Source: Sulfitobacter sp. HI0040 (GTDB taxonomy: Bacteria > Pseudomonadota > Alphaproteobacteria > Rhodobacterales > Rhodobacteraceae). From it: a stretch of DNA of 64,000 bases. Made by a program: the position numbers and the translations under genes. Below, piece by piece: positions 36,430-45,152 of this stretch. The notes under the pieces are model-generated. The model did no database searches, was not told where the DNA came from, and saw only the letters and a program-made list of their open reading frames with translations. Each line of letters opens with the position of its first letter. Positions within the stretch are counted from its first letter, which is position 1. The stretch lies in the NCBI RefSeq assembly GCF_001634885.1, contig NZ_LWEX01000079.1, positions 396-64,395 on the forward strand. Direction: 5' to 3'.

Positions 36430-36505
36430 TGGTGAGCCGTGCAGGATTCGAACCTGCGACCCACTGATTAAAAGTCAGTTGCTCTACCAACTGAGCTAAC
36501 GGCCC
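36430..36505 (-). tRNA. tRNA-Lys (anticodon TTT)
   Basis: 76-nt cloverleaf on the minus strand with encoded CCA. Acceptor GGGCCGT/ACGGCTC, D-arm AGCTCAGTTGGTAGAGC, anticodon stem CTGA/TCAG with loop centred on CTTTTAA (anticodon TTT), and T-arm GCAGGTTCGAATCCTGC. Confidence 0.97.
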
Positions 36506-36601
36506 ACTAGGCGGAGTACCTAGAAAGTTGCGCCGGGGGGGTCAAGCCCGAAACGTCGGAAATTCCGCGGCCCGCTGGATATATGCAGCAGGCGGGAGTA
36601 T

Positions 36602-37447
36602 ATGCGCCGGATGAGCACCGGATTCCCAAATGGCCTGCCCTTCATGAAGATGCATGGGCTGGGTAACGACTTCGTCGTCGTCGACGCGCGGCAGGGTCAA
36701 AACCCTGTCACCGATGCGCTCGCGTGTGGCATTGCGGACCGGCATCGCGGCGTCGGCTTCGACCAACTGGCGGTGATCGGAAAGCCCGATGATGGCGCTG
36801 TCAGGCTCACCTTTTACAATGCGGACGGATCGCTTTCCGCGGCTTGCGGCAACGCGACCCGCTGCATTGCCCGCTACCTGATGGACGAAAGCGGCGATGC
36901 GGCAATCACGCTGAAGACTGAACGTGGCCTGCTGGAGGCGCGGGATGCGGGCCGGGGGCTGACCTCGGTCAATATGCTGCACCCTCAGCTAGACTGGCAG
37001 GAAATCCCGCTCGTGCGAGAAATGGACACTCTGGTTCTGCCGATCGAGGGCGAGCCGACGGCGACGGGCATGGGCAACCCTCATTGCAGCTTTTTCGTCG
37101 CGGATGCCGAGGCGGCCGACCTTGAGGATATCGGCGCACGGATGGAGCATCACCCCCTCTTCCCCCAGCGCACCAATGTACAGCTGGCCCAGATCGTCGG
37201 GACCGACCACATCCGGATGCGGGTCTGGGAACGGGGCGTCGGAGTTACACTGGCCTCCGGTTCCTCCAGCTGCGCGGTGGCCGTGGCGGCGGCGCGCAGG
37301 GGGCTTACCGGACGGTCGGTCAAGATCGATCTGGACGGCGGCACGCTCGATATTGACTGGCGTGAAGACGGCGTTTGGATGACCGGACCAACGATGCACG
37401 TCTTCAGCGGGGCGCTCAGCCCTGCGTTTCTGGAGTCCCTGGCATGA
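36602..37447 (+). CDS. dapF: Diaminopimelate epimerase
   Basis: Interconverts LL- and meso-diaminopimelate for lysine and peptidoglycan synthesis. 281 residues. FMKMHGLGNDFVVVDAR at the N-terminus is the family start. The two catalytic cysteines lie in ACGNATRC and in ASGSSSCAVAVAA; the usual G-x-G-A-C motif is changed to GSSSC but the Cys is kept. MGNPHCSFFV is also diagnostic. ATG 36602 has GGGAG close by; ATG 36611 is equally possible. ATGA overlap couples it to mtaB. Confidence 0.96.
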   Translation: MRRMSTGFPNGLPFMKMHGLGNDFVVVDARQGQNPVTDALACGIADRHRGVGFDQLAVIGKPDDGAVRLTFYNADGSLSAACGNATRCIARYLMDESGDAAITLKTERGLLEARDAGRGLTSVNMLHPQLDWQEIPLVREMDTLVLPIEGEPTATGMGNPHCSFFVADAEAADLEDIGARMEHHPLFPQRTNVQLAQIVGTDHIRMRVWERGVGVTLASGSSSCAVAVAAARRGLTGRSVKIDLDGGTLDIDWREDGVWMTGPTMHVFSGALSPAFLESLA

Positions 37448-38697
37448 GCGCGCCTGTCTTCCGCACCATGGGGTGCCGGTTGAACGCCTATGAAACAGAG
37501 GCGATGAAGGACCTCGCCGCGCAGGCGGGGTTAGAAAACGCGGTTGTGGTCAATACCTGCGCTGTCACGGCGGAAGCCGTGCGCAAAGCGCGGCAGGATA
37601 TCCGCCGCCTGCGCCGGGAACATCCCGATGCCCGGCTGATCGTCACCGGCTGCGCCGCGCAGACCGAGCCCGAGACATTCTCCGCCATGGAGGAGGTCGA
37701 CGCCGTTATCGGCAATACAGAAAAGATGGCCCCGGAGACATGGCAGGGCATGGCAGCCGATTTCATCGGTGAGACAGAGGCCCTGCAGGTGGATGACATC
37801 ATGTCCATCACCGAAACAGCAGGTCATCTGATCGACGGTTTCGGTACCCGCAGCCGCGCCTACGTTCAGGTGCAGAACGGCTGCGACCACCGTTGCACCT
37901 TCTGCATCATTCCTTTCGGGCGCGGAAACTCACGGTCCGTGCCTGCCGGGGTCGTGGTGGACCAGATCAAGCGGCTGGTTCAGAAAGGCTTCAACGAAGT
38001 TGTACTGACCGGCGTGGACCTCACAAGCTGGGGGGCCGATCTGCCCGCCAGCCCCAAGCTCGGCGATCTGGTCATGCGGATCCTGCGGCTGGTGCCCGAC
38101 CTTCGGCGGCTGCGCATTTCCTCCATCGACTCGATCGAGGTGGACGAGAACCTGATGCAGGCCATCGCGACGGAACCGCGCCTGATGCCCCACCTGCATC
38201 TCAGCCTGCAGCATGGCGACGACATGATCCTGAAGCGCATGAAGCGCCGCCACCTGCGCGACGATGCGATCCGCTTCACCGAAGAGGCACGCCGCCTGCG
38301 GCCCGAAATGACCTTCGGCGCGGACATAATCGCGGGTTTCCCGACAGAGACCGACGCGATGTTCGAAAACTCTTTGAAGCTGGTGGATGACTGCGCGCTG
38401 ACTTGGCTTCACGTCTTCCCTTATTCCGCCCGACCGGGCACGCCGGCGGCCCGGATGCCAGCAGTAGACGGCGCCACGATCAAGGAACGTGCCGCCCGCC
38501 TGCGCGCCGCAGGCGCCGACCGTGTCTCCCTCCACCTGCAGGAGCAGGTCGGACGCCCCCACAGTGTTCTCATGGAAAGCCCGCATATGGGCCGGACAGA
38601 GCAGTTCACCGAAGTACGTTTCAAAGTGGCACAGCAGGAAGGCGCGGTGGTTGACGCTGTTATTGAGGGCCGATCCGCCGACCATCTGCTGGCATAA
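37444..38697 (+). CDS. mtaB: tRNA t6A37 methylthiotransferase MtaB
   Basis: Radical-SAM enzyme converting t6A37 to ms2t6A37 in tRNAs reading ANN codons. 417 residues. The N-terminal UPF0004 domain has the three cluster cysteines (TMGCRLNAYETEAM, VNTCAVTAEA, VTGCAAQ). The radical-SAM motif is NGCDHRCTFCIIPFGRGNSRS, and a TRAM-like domain closes the C-terminus. The start at 37444 overlaps the dapF stop. MtaB is separated from MiaB-type enzymes by its N-terminus and the spacing of its cysteines. Confidence 0.94.
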   Translation: MSAPVFRTMGCRLNAYETEAMKDLAAQAGLENAVVVNTCAVTAEAVRKARQDIRRLRREHPDARLIVTGCAAQTEPETFSAMEEVDAVIGNTEKMAPETWQGMAADFIGETEALQVDDIMSITETAGHLIDGFGTRSRAYVQVQNGCDHRCTFCIIPFGRGNSRSVPAGVVVDQIKRLVQKGFNEVVLTGVDLTSWGADLPASPKLGDLVMRILRLVPDLRRLRISSIDSIEVDENLMQAIATEPRLMPHLHLSLQHGDDMILKRMKRRHLRDDAIRFTEEARRLRPEMTFGADIIAGFPTETDAMFENSLKLVDDCALTWLHVFPYSARPGTPAARMPAVDGATIKERAARLRAAGADRVSLHLQEQVGRPHSVLMESPHMGRTEQFTEVRFKVAQQEGAVVDAVIEGRSADHLLA

Positions 38698-39044
38698 GCT
38701 TCGGCGGTTGCAAAGATTTCCGCGACACATGTGAACCGGGTCACTGACAGCCCATCGCCCGAGAGGCACATTCACCAATGTAGAGAGCGTCAGCCCGCGA
38801 TTGCCCCGGCCAAATATTCGCGGTCGCCGCGTGTTGGCATTTTCAGCCCTGCCGGGGGAGGGCTCGATCGCGCGCTGTTTGCTGTGCCGATCGCAAGGGT
38901 CATGGCCAGTGTTCTCCCGGTATTTATTGACGGATGGCGTGCAAAGGTCCGATAGCTTCCCCCATTGGTCCAAACGTCAAAGACCCTTCCGAATTGTCCC
39001 GTTCGGAAGGGTCTTTTTTAGCTCTCAGGTCTGACTGGGAAAAG
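38698..39044. other. Non-coding region between mtaB and petC
   Basis: 347 nt without a believable gene. It contains a strong intrinsic terminator (38979-39019). The 280 nt before it have small frames on both strands, none with an SD or coding pattern. A TTGACG at 38927-38932 could be a -35 element, but the matching -10 is weak. A small RNA ending at the terminator is possible. Confidence 0.4.
38979..39019 (+). terminator. Strong intrinsic terminator between mtaB and petC
   Basis: Perfect 15-bp stem (AAAGACCCTTCCGAA with TTCGGAAGGGTCTTT) around an 8-nt loop, then TTTTTT-type run on the plus strand. On the minus strand the hairpin is followed only by TTTGACG, so plus-strand termination is favoured, though it also sits 26 nt past the petC stop and may serve the pet operon. 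Confidence 0.9.
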
Positions 39045-40313
39045 TCAGCTTTCCTTGTGCTTGTGACGGGCCCAGAGGCGTTTGTTCGTCAGGTAAAGCA
39101 GCACAGACAGCAGGGTCAGGAAAATCACGCCCGCGAAACCGGCTTGCTTGCGACCGGCGAGTTTCGGTTCGGCCGTCCACATCAGGAAGGCGGAGACGTC
39201 CTCCGACAGATGCTGCAGATCGTTGGCATGTTCATCCACAAACTCGACCTGACCGTCGCCCAAGGGCGGAGCCATGGCGATCCAGCCGCCGGGGAAGACC
39301 GAGTTTCCATAAAGCACTGTGCCTGCCTGTTCCTTCTCTTCACCGGTATAGCTGGTCAGCAGGGCGGTGATATACTCCGGCCCGCCGATACCCTTGAAGA
39401 ACTGGTTGATGCCAAGGCCATAGGGGCCGTGGAAGGCGGCACGCTTCTTCGCCATCAGCGAAAGGTCAGGCGCATTGGCGAGGTTCGACTGCGGGAAGTG
39501 ATCCACCGGGGTCGCCGGGCGCGTGTCGTCGAGTTCCGAATCGTAGACATCGAACTGCTTGGCGTATTCGATCACCTGCGCTTCGGGCAGGTTGGGGCCG
39601 GTTTCGTCACCCAGCGTACGCATCGCCACATATTCCAACCCGTGGCAGGCGGCGCAGACTTCGGTGTAGATCTGCAGACCACGCTGAAGCTGGTTCACGT
39701 CATAGGCGCCGAAGGGACCATCGAAGGAAAAATCGATGTTCTCGATATACGGTGTTCCATGGCCATCGTCGTCGCCGTGATCGTCCTCGGCGGCGGCATG
39801 GTCGTCTTCTTTCTGACCGTGGTCATCGTCATCCATGACGCCGACTTCGGTATCTTCGCCATGGGCCTGACCGCTCACATCATCCTCTGCGATGACCTCG
39901 GTCTGGCTTTCTTCGACCGCATCGGGCTGATCCTCGGCGACTTCCTCGGCTGCTTCGGCGGCCTCGTCCTGAACGACGTCCTCGTTCACGCCGACATCTT
40001 CACGCGCGGCATCCGCGCCTTCGGCGGAGGGCAGTGCGTCGTCAGAGGCGGCTTCGACGTTCGTGTCGTCGCTGGCATCGGTTGCCTGTGCGGCAACCGA
40101 ACCCGTTTCTTCAGTCGTAACGGCATCACCCTGAACGGTCGTCGTGACCTGTTCGCGGGTCTCCGTGTCCTCCTGCGTTTGCACCTGCGGGGAGGTGACG
40201 CGCTGGCCGGTGGCCGGCGCCTCGGTCGTTTCCTGCGCCAGCACGGTGGAGGCGGCTCCGACGAAACCGGCAGCGACCACGGCGGTTAGGATGTTGGTCT
40301 TCATCATAGTCAT
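39045..40313 (-). CDS. petC: Cytochrome c1 with long acidic N-terminal extension
   Basis: Heme-c subunit of the bc1 complex, membrane-anchored and facing the periplasm. 422 residues, far longer than the ~260-280 of most alphaproteobacteria. Signal peptide at 1-26 (ending TVLAQ). Residues ~27-186 form a low-complexity Glu/Asp/Ala-rich stretch ending in clusters such as [13 protein letters not shown]. The normal domain follows: [20 protein letters not shown], heme site CAACH at 220-224, and the C-terminal anchor [23 protein letters not shown]. Paracoccus cytochrome c1 is known to carry a comparable acidic domain. The start could also be ATG 40307; AAGGA suits it better. Confidence 0.95.
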   Translation of the reverse strand: MTMMKTNILTAVVAAGFVGAASTVLAQETTEAPATGQRVTSPQVQTQEDTETREQVTTTVQGDAVTTEETGSVAAQATDASDDTNVEAASDDALPSAEGADAAREDVGVNEDVVQDEAAEAAEEVAEDQPDAVEESQTEVIAEDDVSGQAHGEDTEVGVMDDDDHGQKEDDHAAAEDDHGDDDGHGTPYIENIDFSFDGPFGAYDVNQLQRGLQIYTEVCAACHGLEYVAMRTLGDETGPNLPEAQVIEYAKQFDVYDSELDDTRPATPVDHFPQSNLANAPDLSLMAKKRAAFHGPYGLGINQFFKGIGGPEYITALLTSYTGEEKEQAGTVLYGNSVFPGGWIAMAPPLGDGQVEFVDEHANDLQHLSEDVSAFLMWTAEPKLAGRKQAGFAGVIFLTLLSVLLYLTNKRLWARHKHKES

Positions 40314-40318
40314 GGTCC

Positions 40319-41662
40319 TTACTCTGCCGGCTTGACCAGCGTTTTGGTGCCGCCGGCCTTGGGCGCGAAATGAGCGTCGAAGTCTTCTTCGATGGTCGCA
40401 GGCGGGATCAGCGGTTTCTCGATCACGCCGAGCAGCGGCAGGATCACCAGGAAGTAGGCGAACCAATAGGCCGAGGCGATCAGCGAGAAGGTTGCATAAG
40501 GCTCTTCCGCGGGCATGGCACCCAGCCACATCAGCGCGAAGAAATCAATCACCAGCAGGGCGAACCACCATTTGAACATCGGACGATAACGGCCCGACCG
40601 TACGCTGGAGGTATCGAGCCACGGTACCAGCGCCATGACCGCGATTGCACCGAACATCGCCAGCACGCCGAAGAACTTGGCGTCGATGATGCCACCCGTC
40701 ACGAAGGACGCGATCTGAACGACCCAGACTTCGGAAGTGAACGCCCGCAGGATCGCGTAGAAGGGCAGGAAGTACCATTCGGGCACGATATGCGCAGGCG
40801 TCGCCAGCGGGTTCGCCTCGATATAGTTGTCCGGATGGCCGAGGTAGTTCGGCATGAAGCCCACGACCGCGAAGAACACCACCAGGATGACTGCGAGCGC
40901 GAAGAGGTCCTTGATCACGAAGTAGGGCCAGAAGGGCAGCGTGTCCTTCTCGGCTTCTTCCTTGGAACCGCGGCGCACCTCGACCCCGGTGGGGTTGTTG
41001 TTACCCGTGGTGTGGAACGCCCAGACATGCACGATCACCAGACCGGCAATCACGAAGGGTAGCAGGTAGTGCAGGCTGAAGAAACGGTTCAGCGTCGCAT
41101 TGTCCACGGCAGGGCCGCCCAGCAGCAGTGTCTGCAGAGATTCACCCACGAAGGGGATTGCCCCGAAGAGACCGGTGATCACGGTCGCGCCCCAGAAGGA
41201 CATCTGACCCCAGGGCAGCACGTAGCCCATGAAACCGGTAGCCATCATCAGAAGGTAAATCAGCATCCCGATGATCCACGTGACCTCACGCGGGGCCTTG
41301 TAGGAGCCGTAGTAGAGACCGCGGAAGATATGGGCATAGACCGCGACGAAGAACAACGACGCGCCGTTCATGTGCAGATACCGCAGCATGTAGCCGCCGT
41401 TCACGTTGCGCATGATATGTTCGACCGATGCGAAGGCGAGGTCCACGTGCGGGGTGTAGTGCATCACCAGAACGATACCGGTGACGATCTGCAGCAGAAG
41501 ACAGAAAACGAGGACGATGCCCCATATCCACATCCAGTTAAGGTTCTTGGGTGTGGGGATCATCAATGTGTCGTACAGCAACCCAACGATGGGGAGCCGG
41601 CGGTGAAGCCACTTTTCGCCGCCCGTGGTCGGCTCGTAATGGTCGTGCGGAATTCCAGCCAT
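40319..41662 (-). CDS. petB: Cytochrome b of the bc1 complex
   Basis: Di-heme membrane subunit with the quinol and quinone sites. 447 residues, eight helices. Heme-ligand segments are [23 protein letters not shown] (helix B) and [24 protein letters not shown] (helix D). The PEWY motif ([14 protein letters not shown]) of the Qo site is present. It lies 14 nt after petA and 5 nt before petC in the petABC operon. The C-terminal tail (LVKPAE) is polar. Confidence 0.98.
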   Translation of the reverse strand: MAGIPHDHYEPTTGGEKWLHRRLPIVGLLYDTLMIPTPKNLNWMWIWGIVLVFCLLLQIVTGIVLVMHYTPHVDLAFASVEHIMRNVNGGYMLRYLHMNGASLFFVAVYAHIFRGLYYGSYKAPREVTWIIGMLIYLLMMATGFMGYVLPWGQMSFWGATVITGLFGAIPFVGESLQTLLLGGPAVDNATLNRFFSLHYLLPFVIAGLVIVHVWAFHTTGNNNPTGVEVRRGSKEEAEKDTLPFWPYFVIKDLFALAVILVVFFAVVGFMPNYLGHPDNYIEANPLATPAHIVPEWYFLPFYAILRAFTSEVWVVQIASFVTGGIIDAKFFGVLAMFGAIAVMALVPWLDTSSVRSGRYRPMFKWWFALLVIDFFALMWLGAMPAEEPYATFSLIASAYWFAYFLVILPLLGVIEKPLIPPATIEEDFDAHFAPKAGGTKTLVKPAE

Positions 41663-41676
41663 TTGCGTGTGCTCCC

Positions 41677-42237
41677 TTAACCCAGCTTCAACGTGGATTC
41701 GTCAAGAAATTCGGCGACCGGCACCAGCAGGTTCAGGGGCGCGGGTCCTTTGCGGATCCGTCCCGCCGTGTCGTAGTGCGACCCGTGACACGGGCAGAAC
41801 CAGCCCCCGAAATCGCCCGCGTCACCCAGCGGAACACATCCCAGATGCGTGCAGACGCCGATCTGGACCAGCCATTCGCCGGTGTCGTCCAGCGCGCGGT
41901 TCTCGTCGGTTGCGAGCACATCGCCCGAAAGGTTCTCGTTCTGGGCAGTCGGGTCGGGCAGGTCGCTGATATCGACGGAACGCGCCTCGACGATCTCTTC
42001 CTCGGTACGGCGGCGAATGAACACCGGCTTGCCCAGCCATTTCACGGTCAGCTGCGAGCCACGCTCAAGCCCGGAGACATCCACGCGGATCGACGAAAGC
42101 GCCTTTACGTCCGCCGAAGGGTTCATCTGGTTCACAAGTGGCCAGACCGCCGCACCGACCGCGACGGCCCCGGTGCCTGCGGTCGCGTAATAGAGGAAGT
42201 CCCTCCGGTTACCTGCGTGTTCTTCAGCTTGGGACAC
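41677..42237 (-). CDS. petA: Ubiquinol-cytochrome c reductase Rieske iron-sulfur subunit
   Basis: 2Fe-2S protein carrying electrons from quinol to cytochrome c1. 186 residues from GTG 42237, which has GGAG 7 nt upstream. Twin-arginine-type N-terminus [30 protein letters not shown], used as signal and membrane anchor. Cluster ligands CTHLGC and CPCHGSHYD are intact. It is first in petABC; a promoter should lie in 42238-42416, where nothing specific could be placed. Confidence 0.97.
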   Translation of the reverse strand: MSQAEEHAGNRRDFLYYATAGTGAVAVGAAVWPLVNQMNPSADVKALSSIRVDVSGLERGSQLTVKWLGKPVFIRRRTEEEIVEARSVDISDLPDPTAQNENLSGDVLATDENRALDDTGEWLVQIGVCTHLGCVPLGDAGDFGGWFCPCHGSHYDTAGRIRKGPAPLNLLVPVAEFLDESTLKLG

Positions 42238-42416
42238 GGGTTTTCTCCAATTTTCTGGCCAAAGCACGGCCGTCAGACATGGCGACCGCCTGCGGACAGG
42301 CGATCTTGCTTCAGGGGGTATCTACCGGGCCATCGCGCGCCCGTCCAGATGGCAATGGCGCGCAAACCGTCGCAGGTGGCCTGCGCGGGACGGAAAAGCT
42401 TGCGATTGTGGCAATA

Positions 42417-43028
42417 CTACCCGGCCGGGGGCGCCGTCGCCCGCATCGATGCGCGCGAATCGAACTCTTCGAACCATGCGGCGAGCGCCGGGTTGCCATT
42501 GCGCCAGCCCCGCGCGCCATGGCGAAACTCAACATATCCCAGCGCGCAGCCCACGGCGATCTGCCCCATGTCGAGCGGGCCGGACAGATGGCTGATCCAA
42601 CGGCTCTCCAGCGCCGAACAGGCCCGGGCAATCTTCCCCCACTGACCTTCGACCCAGCTTTCCAATCGCTTGTCTTCGGGACGCAGCCGGTTTTCGTAGA
42701 TCATCAGCAGGGCGGCATCGAGCATGCCGTCCGCCGTGGCCTCCAGCGTCAGGGTTTCCCAGCGTGCCGGACCGCTCGGATAGAGCCGGGCCGTCGCCCT
42801 GTCATCCAGATAGGCGCAAATGACACGGCTGTCATAAAGCGTCGGCCCGTCGTCCCGCTCCAGCGCGGGAACCTTGGTCAGCGGATTGCTGGCTTCCAGC
42901 CCTTCCGCCGGGTTCAACGGCGTCCCGGAGGCTTCGTGCAACGTGACATCCGCGATCTGGCCGGTTTCGTGCAGCAGGACCATGACCTTGCGCACATAGG
43001 GCGAGGTCGGAGAATAATGGAGTTTCAT
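42417..43028 (-). CDS. Glutathione S-transferase family protein
   Basis: 203 residues. N-terminal thioredoxin-fold domain with YSPTSPYVRKVMVLLHETG and the cis-Pro/SNAIL-like stretch NPLTKVPALERDDGPTLYDSRVICAYLD, followed by an all-helical C-terminal domain. The SPYVRK start is typical of a large alphaproteobacterial GST subgroup in which serine replaces the classical catalytic residue. The substrate is unknown. It lies upstream of petABC on the same strand, 179 nt away. Confidence 0.9.
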   Translation of the reverse strand: MKLHYSPTSPYVRKVMVLLHETGQIADVTLHEASGTPLNPAEGLEASNPLTKVPALERDDGPTLYDSRVICAYLDDRATARLYPSGPARWETLTLEATADGMLDAALLMIYENRLRPEDKRLESWVEGQWGKIARACSALESRWISHLSGPLDMGQIAVGCALGYVEFRHGARGWRNGNPALAAWFEEFDSRASMRATAPPAG

Positions 43029-43124
43029 GCGCTGTTCCTCATGATGATCCGCGCAGTCTTTACCGAACGGCGACCCAACACAATGGGTCAGAGGTTCGTC
43101 GCGTCATCGGGGGGTCTCCGCCCT

Positions 43125-43739
43125 TCAGCCATCCCGCATCAACCGGGCCATCACGCCCGGGTCGGTGCCGAACCCGTGGGACTGCATTTCGGACGCGGCG
43201 GAAAGCCGGGCGGGCTCGTCCTTGTTTTGGCCCAGCTTCCATGTGCCATCGACCTCATGCACGTTCAGCCGGTAGGGCAGGATCATCCGCATCAACCGGC
43301 TGCGCGCTTCCTCCGTCATCTTGTCCATGGTCCACGCCCGCTTCGGGGCAAGACGGCTCTCGAAGAACGCGGATTGCCGGGCCAGAAGCGGCTCCAACTC
43401 TGCCAGCGGCAGGGGTTCGAGTTCTCCTATCAGGTGAACGGCCACGTAGTTCCACGTCGGCACCTGATCCTCGATCCCGTACCAGTCGGGGGAAACATAG
43501 CTGTGCGGCCCCGATACCGCGAGCCGTACCTGCAAAGGCTCCCTGCCCAGCCGGGCGATGGGATTGGAACGGACCAGATGCAACTCGGCGCTCGTGCCCT
43601 CTTCGTCCAGCACGAATGGCACATGAGACATCAGCGGCCCATCGGGACCCGCGACAGCCATGATGCCGAAGGCGGCATCACGGGCGAAGGCGACATTGCG
43701 TTCACGCGGAGTGGTGCGAAAGACGGGATTGGGATGCAT
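43125..43739 (-). CDS. PaiB-like FMN-binding negative transcriptional regulator
   Basis: Flavin-reductase-like split-barrel protein of the PaiB family. 204 residues. Typical segments are the short N-terminus MHPNPVFR, an SHVPFVLDEEG loop, ELHLVRSNPIARL, SGPHSYVSPDWYG with PTWNYVAVHLIGELE, and the C-terminal WKLGQNK followed by an Arg-rich helix. In Bacillus PaiB represses sporulation and protease genes; the biochemical role in proteobacteria is unclear. It is divergent from the FMN riboswitch-ribH2 unit, which is a suggestive flavin context. Confidence 0.87.
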   Translation of the reverse strand: MHPNPVFRTTPRERNVAFARDAAFGIMAVAGPDGPLMSHVPFVLDEEGTSAELHLVRSNPIARLGREPLQVRLAVSGPHSYVSPDWYGIEDQVPTWNYVAVHLIGELEPLPLAELEPLLARQSAFFESRLAPKRAWTMDKMTEEARSRLMRMILPYRLNVHEVDGTWKLGQNKDEPARLSAASEMQSHGFGTDPGVMARLMRDG

Positions 43740-43803
43740 CAGGCGGTCTCCGTGTCTGGCGTATTTCTATTGCGCCCGTGCCGGGCCTTTGGCAACCTGT
43801 CTG

Positions 43804-43940
43804 CATTCTCAGGGCGGGGTGAAATTCCCCACCGGCGGTATGTGGCCTGCGCCACGAGCCCGCGAGCGGCCCTTCCGGGGGTGTCAGCAGATCCGGTGAG
43901 ATGCCGGAGCCGACGGTCATAGTCCGGATGAAAGAGAATG
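43804..43940 (+). promoter_or_regulatory. FMN riboswitch (RFN element)
   Basis: Canonical RFN sequence: ATTCTCAGGGCGGGGTGAAA at the 5' side, CCCCACCGGCGGTA, AGCCCGCGAGCG, GATCCGGTGAGATGCCGGAG, CCGACGGTCATAGTCCGGAT and closing GAAAGAGAAT, which pairs with ATTCTC. Followed 75 nt later by ribH2. No terminator with a T run is seen before the ATG, so translation control through the AGAGGAGA ribosome-binding site is more likely. Confidence 0.96.
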
Positions 43941-44015
43941 TGATCGGAAGGGCGCGGTGCGCTCTGCCGGTCCCGTGATCGCCTTGGGTGGATAGTGTGC
44001 CGACCAGAGGAGATC

Positions 44016-44459
44016 ATGATGTCACACGATACTTCCGCCCGCTTCGCCTTCGTACGTGCCCGCTGGCACGCAGAGATCGTGGATCGGGCCCTGACGGGCT
44101 TTGCCGAAATCATCCCGGCTTCGGCCACGGAGGTTTTCGACGTGCCCGGTGCCTTCGAACTACCGTTGATGGCACAGAAGCTCGCCCGAAGCGGGCGGTA
44201 TGACGCCATCGCCTGCGCCGCGCTGGTGGTGGACGGGGGCATATACCGCCATGATTTCGTGGCACAGGCCGTCGTGGACGGGCTGATGCGCGTGGGCCTC
44301 GATACCGGGATACCCGTGCTTTCCGTCTCGCTGACGCCGCATCAGTTTCAGGACACCGCGCACCACCGGGCGATCTATGCCGAACATTTCGTGGAAAAGG
44401 GCCGCGAAGCCGCGCATGCGGCGCTCGGTATTATCGGCGCGGGCCGGAAAGCCGCCTGA
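44016..44459 (+). CDS. ribH: 6,7-dimethyl-8-ribityllumazine synthase, type II (RibH2)
   Basis: Penultimate step of riboflavin synthesis. 147 residues from ATG 44016 (AGAGGAGA upstream; ATG 44019 also possible). The sequence follows the type II lumazine synthase of Brucella and Mesorhizobium rather than type I: FVRARWHAEIVD, FDVPGAFELPLMAQ, the active-site VVDGGIYRHDFVA (type I has the E-T-x-H-x-D pattern), and PVLSVSLTPHQF. It stands alone, away from ribD/ribE/ribBA, directly under an FMN riboswitch, as ribH2 does in Brucella. Confidence 0.92.
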   Translation: MMSHDTSARFAFVRARWHAEIVDRALTGFAEIIPASATEVFDVPGAFELPLMAQKLARSGRYDAIACAALVVDGGIYRHDFVAQAVVDGLMRVGLDTGIPVLSVSLTPHQFQDTAHHRAIYAEHFVEKGREAAHAALGIIGAGRKAA

Positions 44460-45152
44460 TCATCCCAGGTAGACCCGCAGGGCGGGCGGCGGATCGTTCA
44501 GCAGATCCGCCGCCGACATCGGCGCCTCTGCCCTGCCGTCCGCCACGAAAATCGCTTCCTCCGCGATGCGGCGCACGTCTTCGGGGGAATGGGTGATCAT
44601 CAGCAACCCGGCGCCGGTTTCCGCTACCAGATTTTCGACGAGATCCAGCATCTCCGCGCGCAGTGCGGGGCCTAGTGCGGCAAAAGGTTCATCGAGCAGG
44701 ACCCAGGGCCGCGCCTGCACTAAAACCCGGGCAAGCGCGGCGCGGCTTTGCTGGCCCCCCGATAGTGCGGCAGGCAGTTTTTCCGCGTGGTCGCCAAGCT
44801 GTACCCGGGCGAGCGCCGCCGCGACCAGCTCTTCATCCTCCGCCGTCAGGCGCAGATTGGGGCGCAGGCCCAGCCCGACGTTCTGGCGCAGGGTCAGATG
44901 CGGGAAAAGGTTGTTGTCCTGAAACAGCATGGTCATCGGGCGCTGACCCGGCGGATCTGCCGTGATGTCGCGCCCTTTCACCCGGACAGAGCCGCCTGCG
45001 ACAGGAAGAAAACCGCAGATCGCGTTCAGCAACGAAGATTTCCCCGCCCCCGAGGGGCCGATGACGGCGTAGCGCCTGCCCTCTCTCAGGGCCATGGTCG
45101 CCCGCAATTCGAACGTGCCGAGGCGGATCAGCAACTCTTCAAGTTCCAGCAT
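44460..45152 (-). CDS. thiQ: Thiamine ABC transporter ATP-binding protein
   Basis: ATPase of the thiamine/TPP importer. 230 residues. Walker A GPSGAGKSSLL (about 33-43), Q-loop MLFQDNNLFPHLT, signature LSGGQQSRAALARVLV, Walker B WVLLDEPFAALGP and the switch His in LLMITHSPEDV. It is the last gene of thiBPQ, overlapping thiP by 14 nt. The thiamine assignment comes from the operon and the upstream TPP riboswitch. Confidence 0.94.
   Translation of the reverse strand: MLELEELLIRLGTFELRATMALREGRRYAVIGPSGAGKSSLLNAICGFLPVAGGSVRVKGRDITADPPGQRPMTMLFQDNNLFPHLTLRQNVGLGLRPNLRLTAEDEELVAAALARVQLGDHAEKLPAALSGGQQSRAALARVLVQARPWVLLDEPFAALGPALRAEMLDLVENLVAETGAGLLMITHSPEDVRRIAEEAIFVADGRAEAPMSAADLLNDPPPALRVYLG

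Noticed and set aside
38934-40289. Long open frame (451 codons) antisense to petC
   Set aside because: It mirrors the conserved cytochrome c1 gene. The GC-rich third-position bias and the acidic repeats of petC open the opposite frame, and its product has no recognisable domain.
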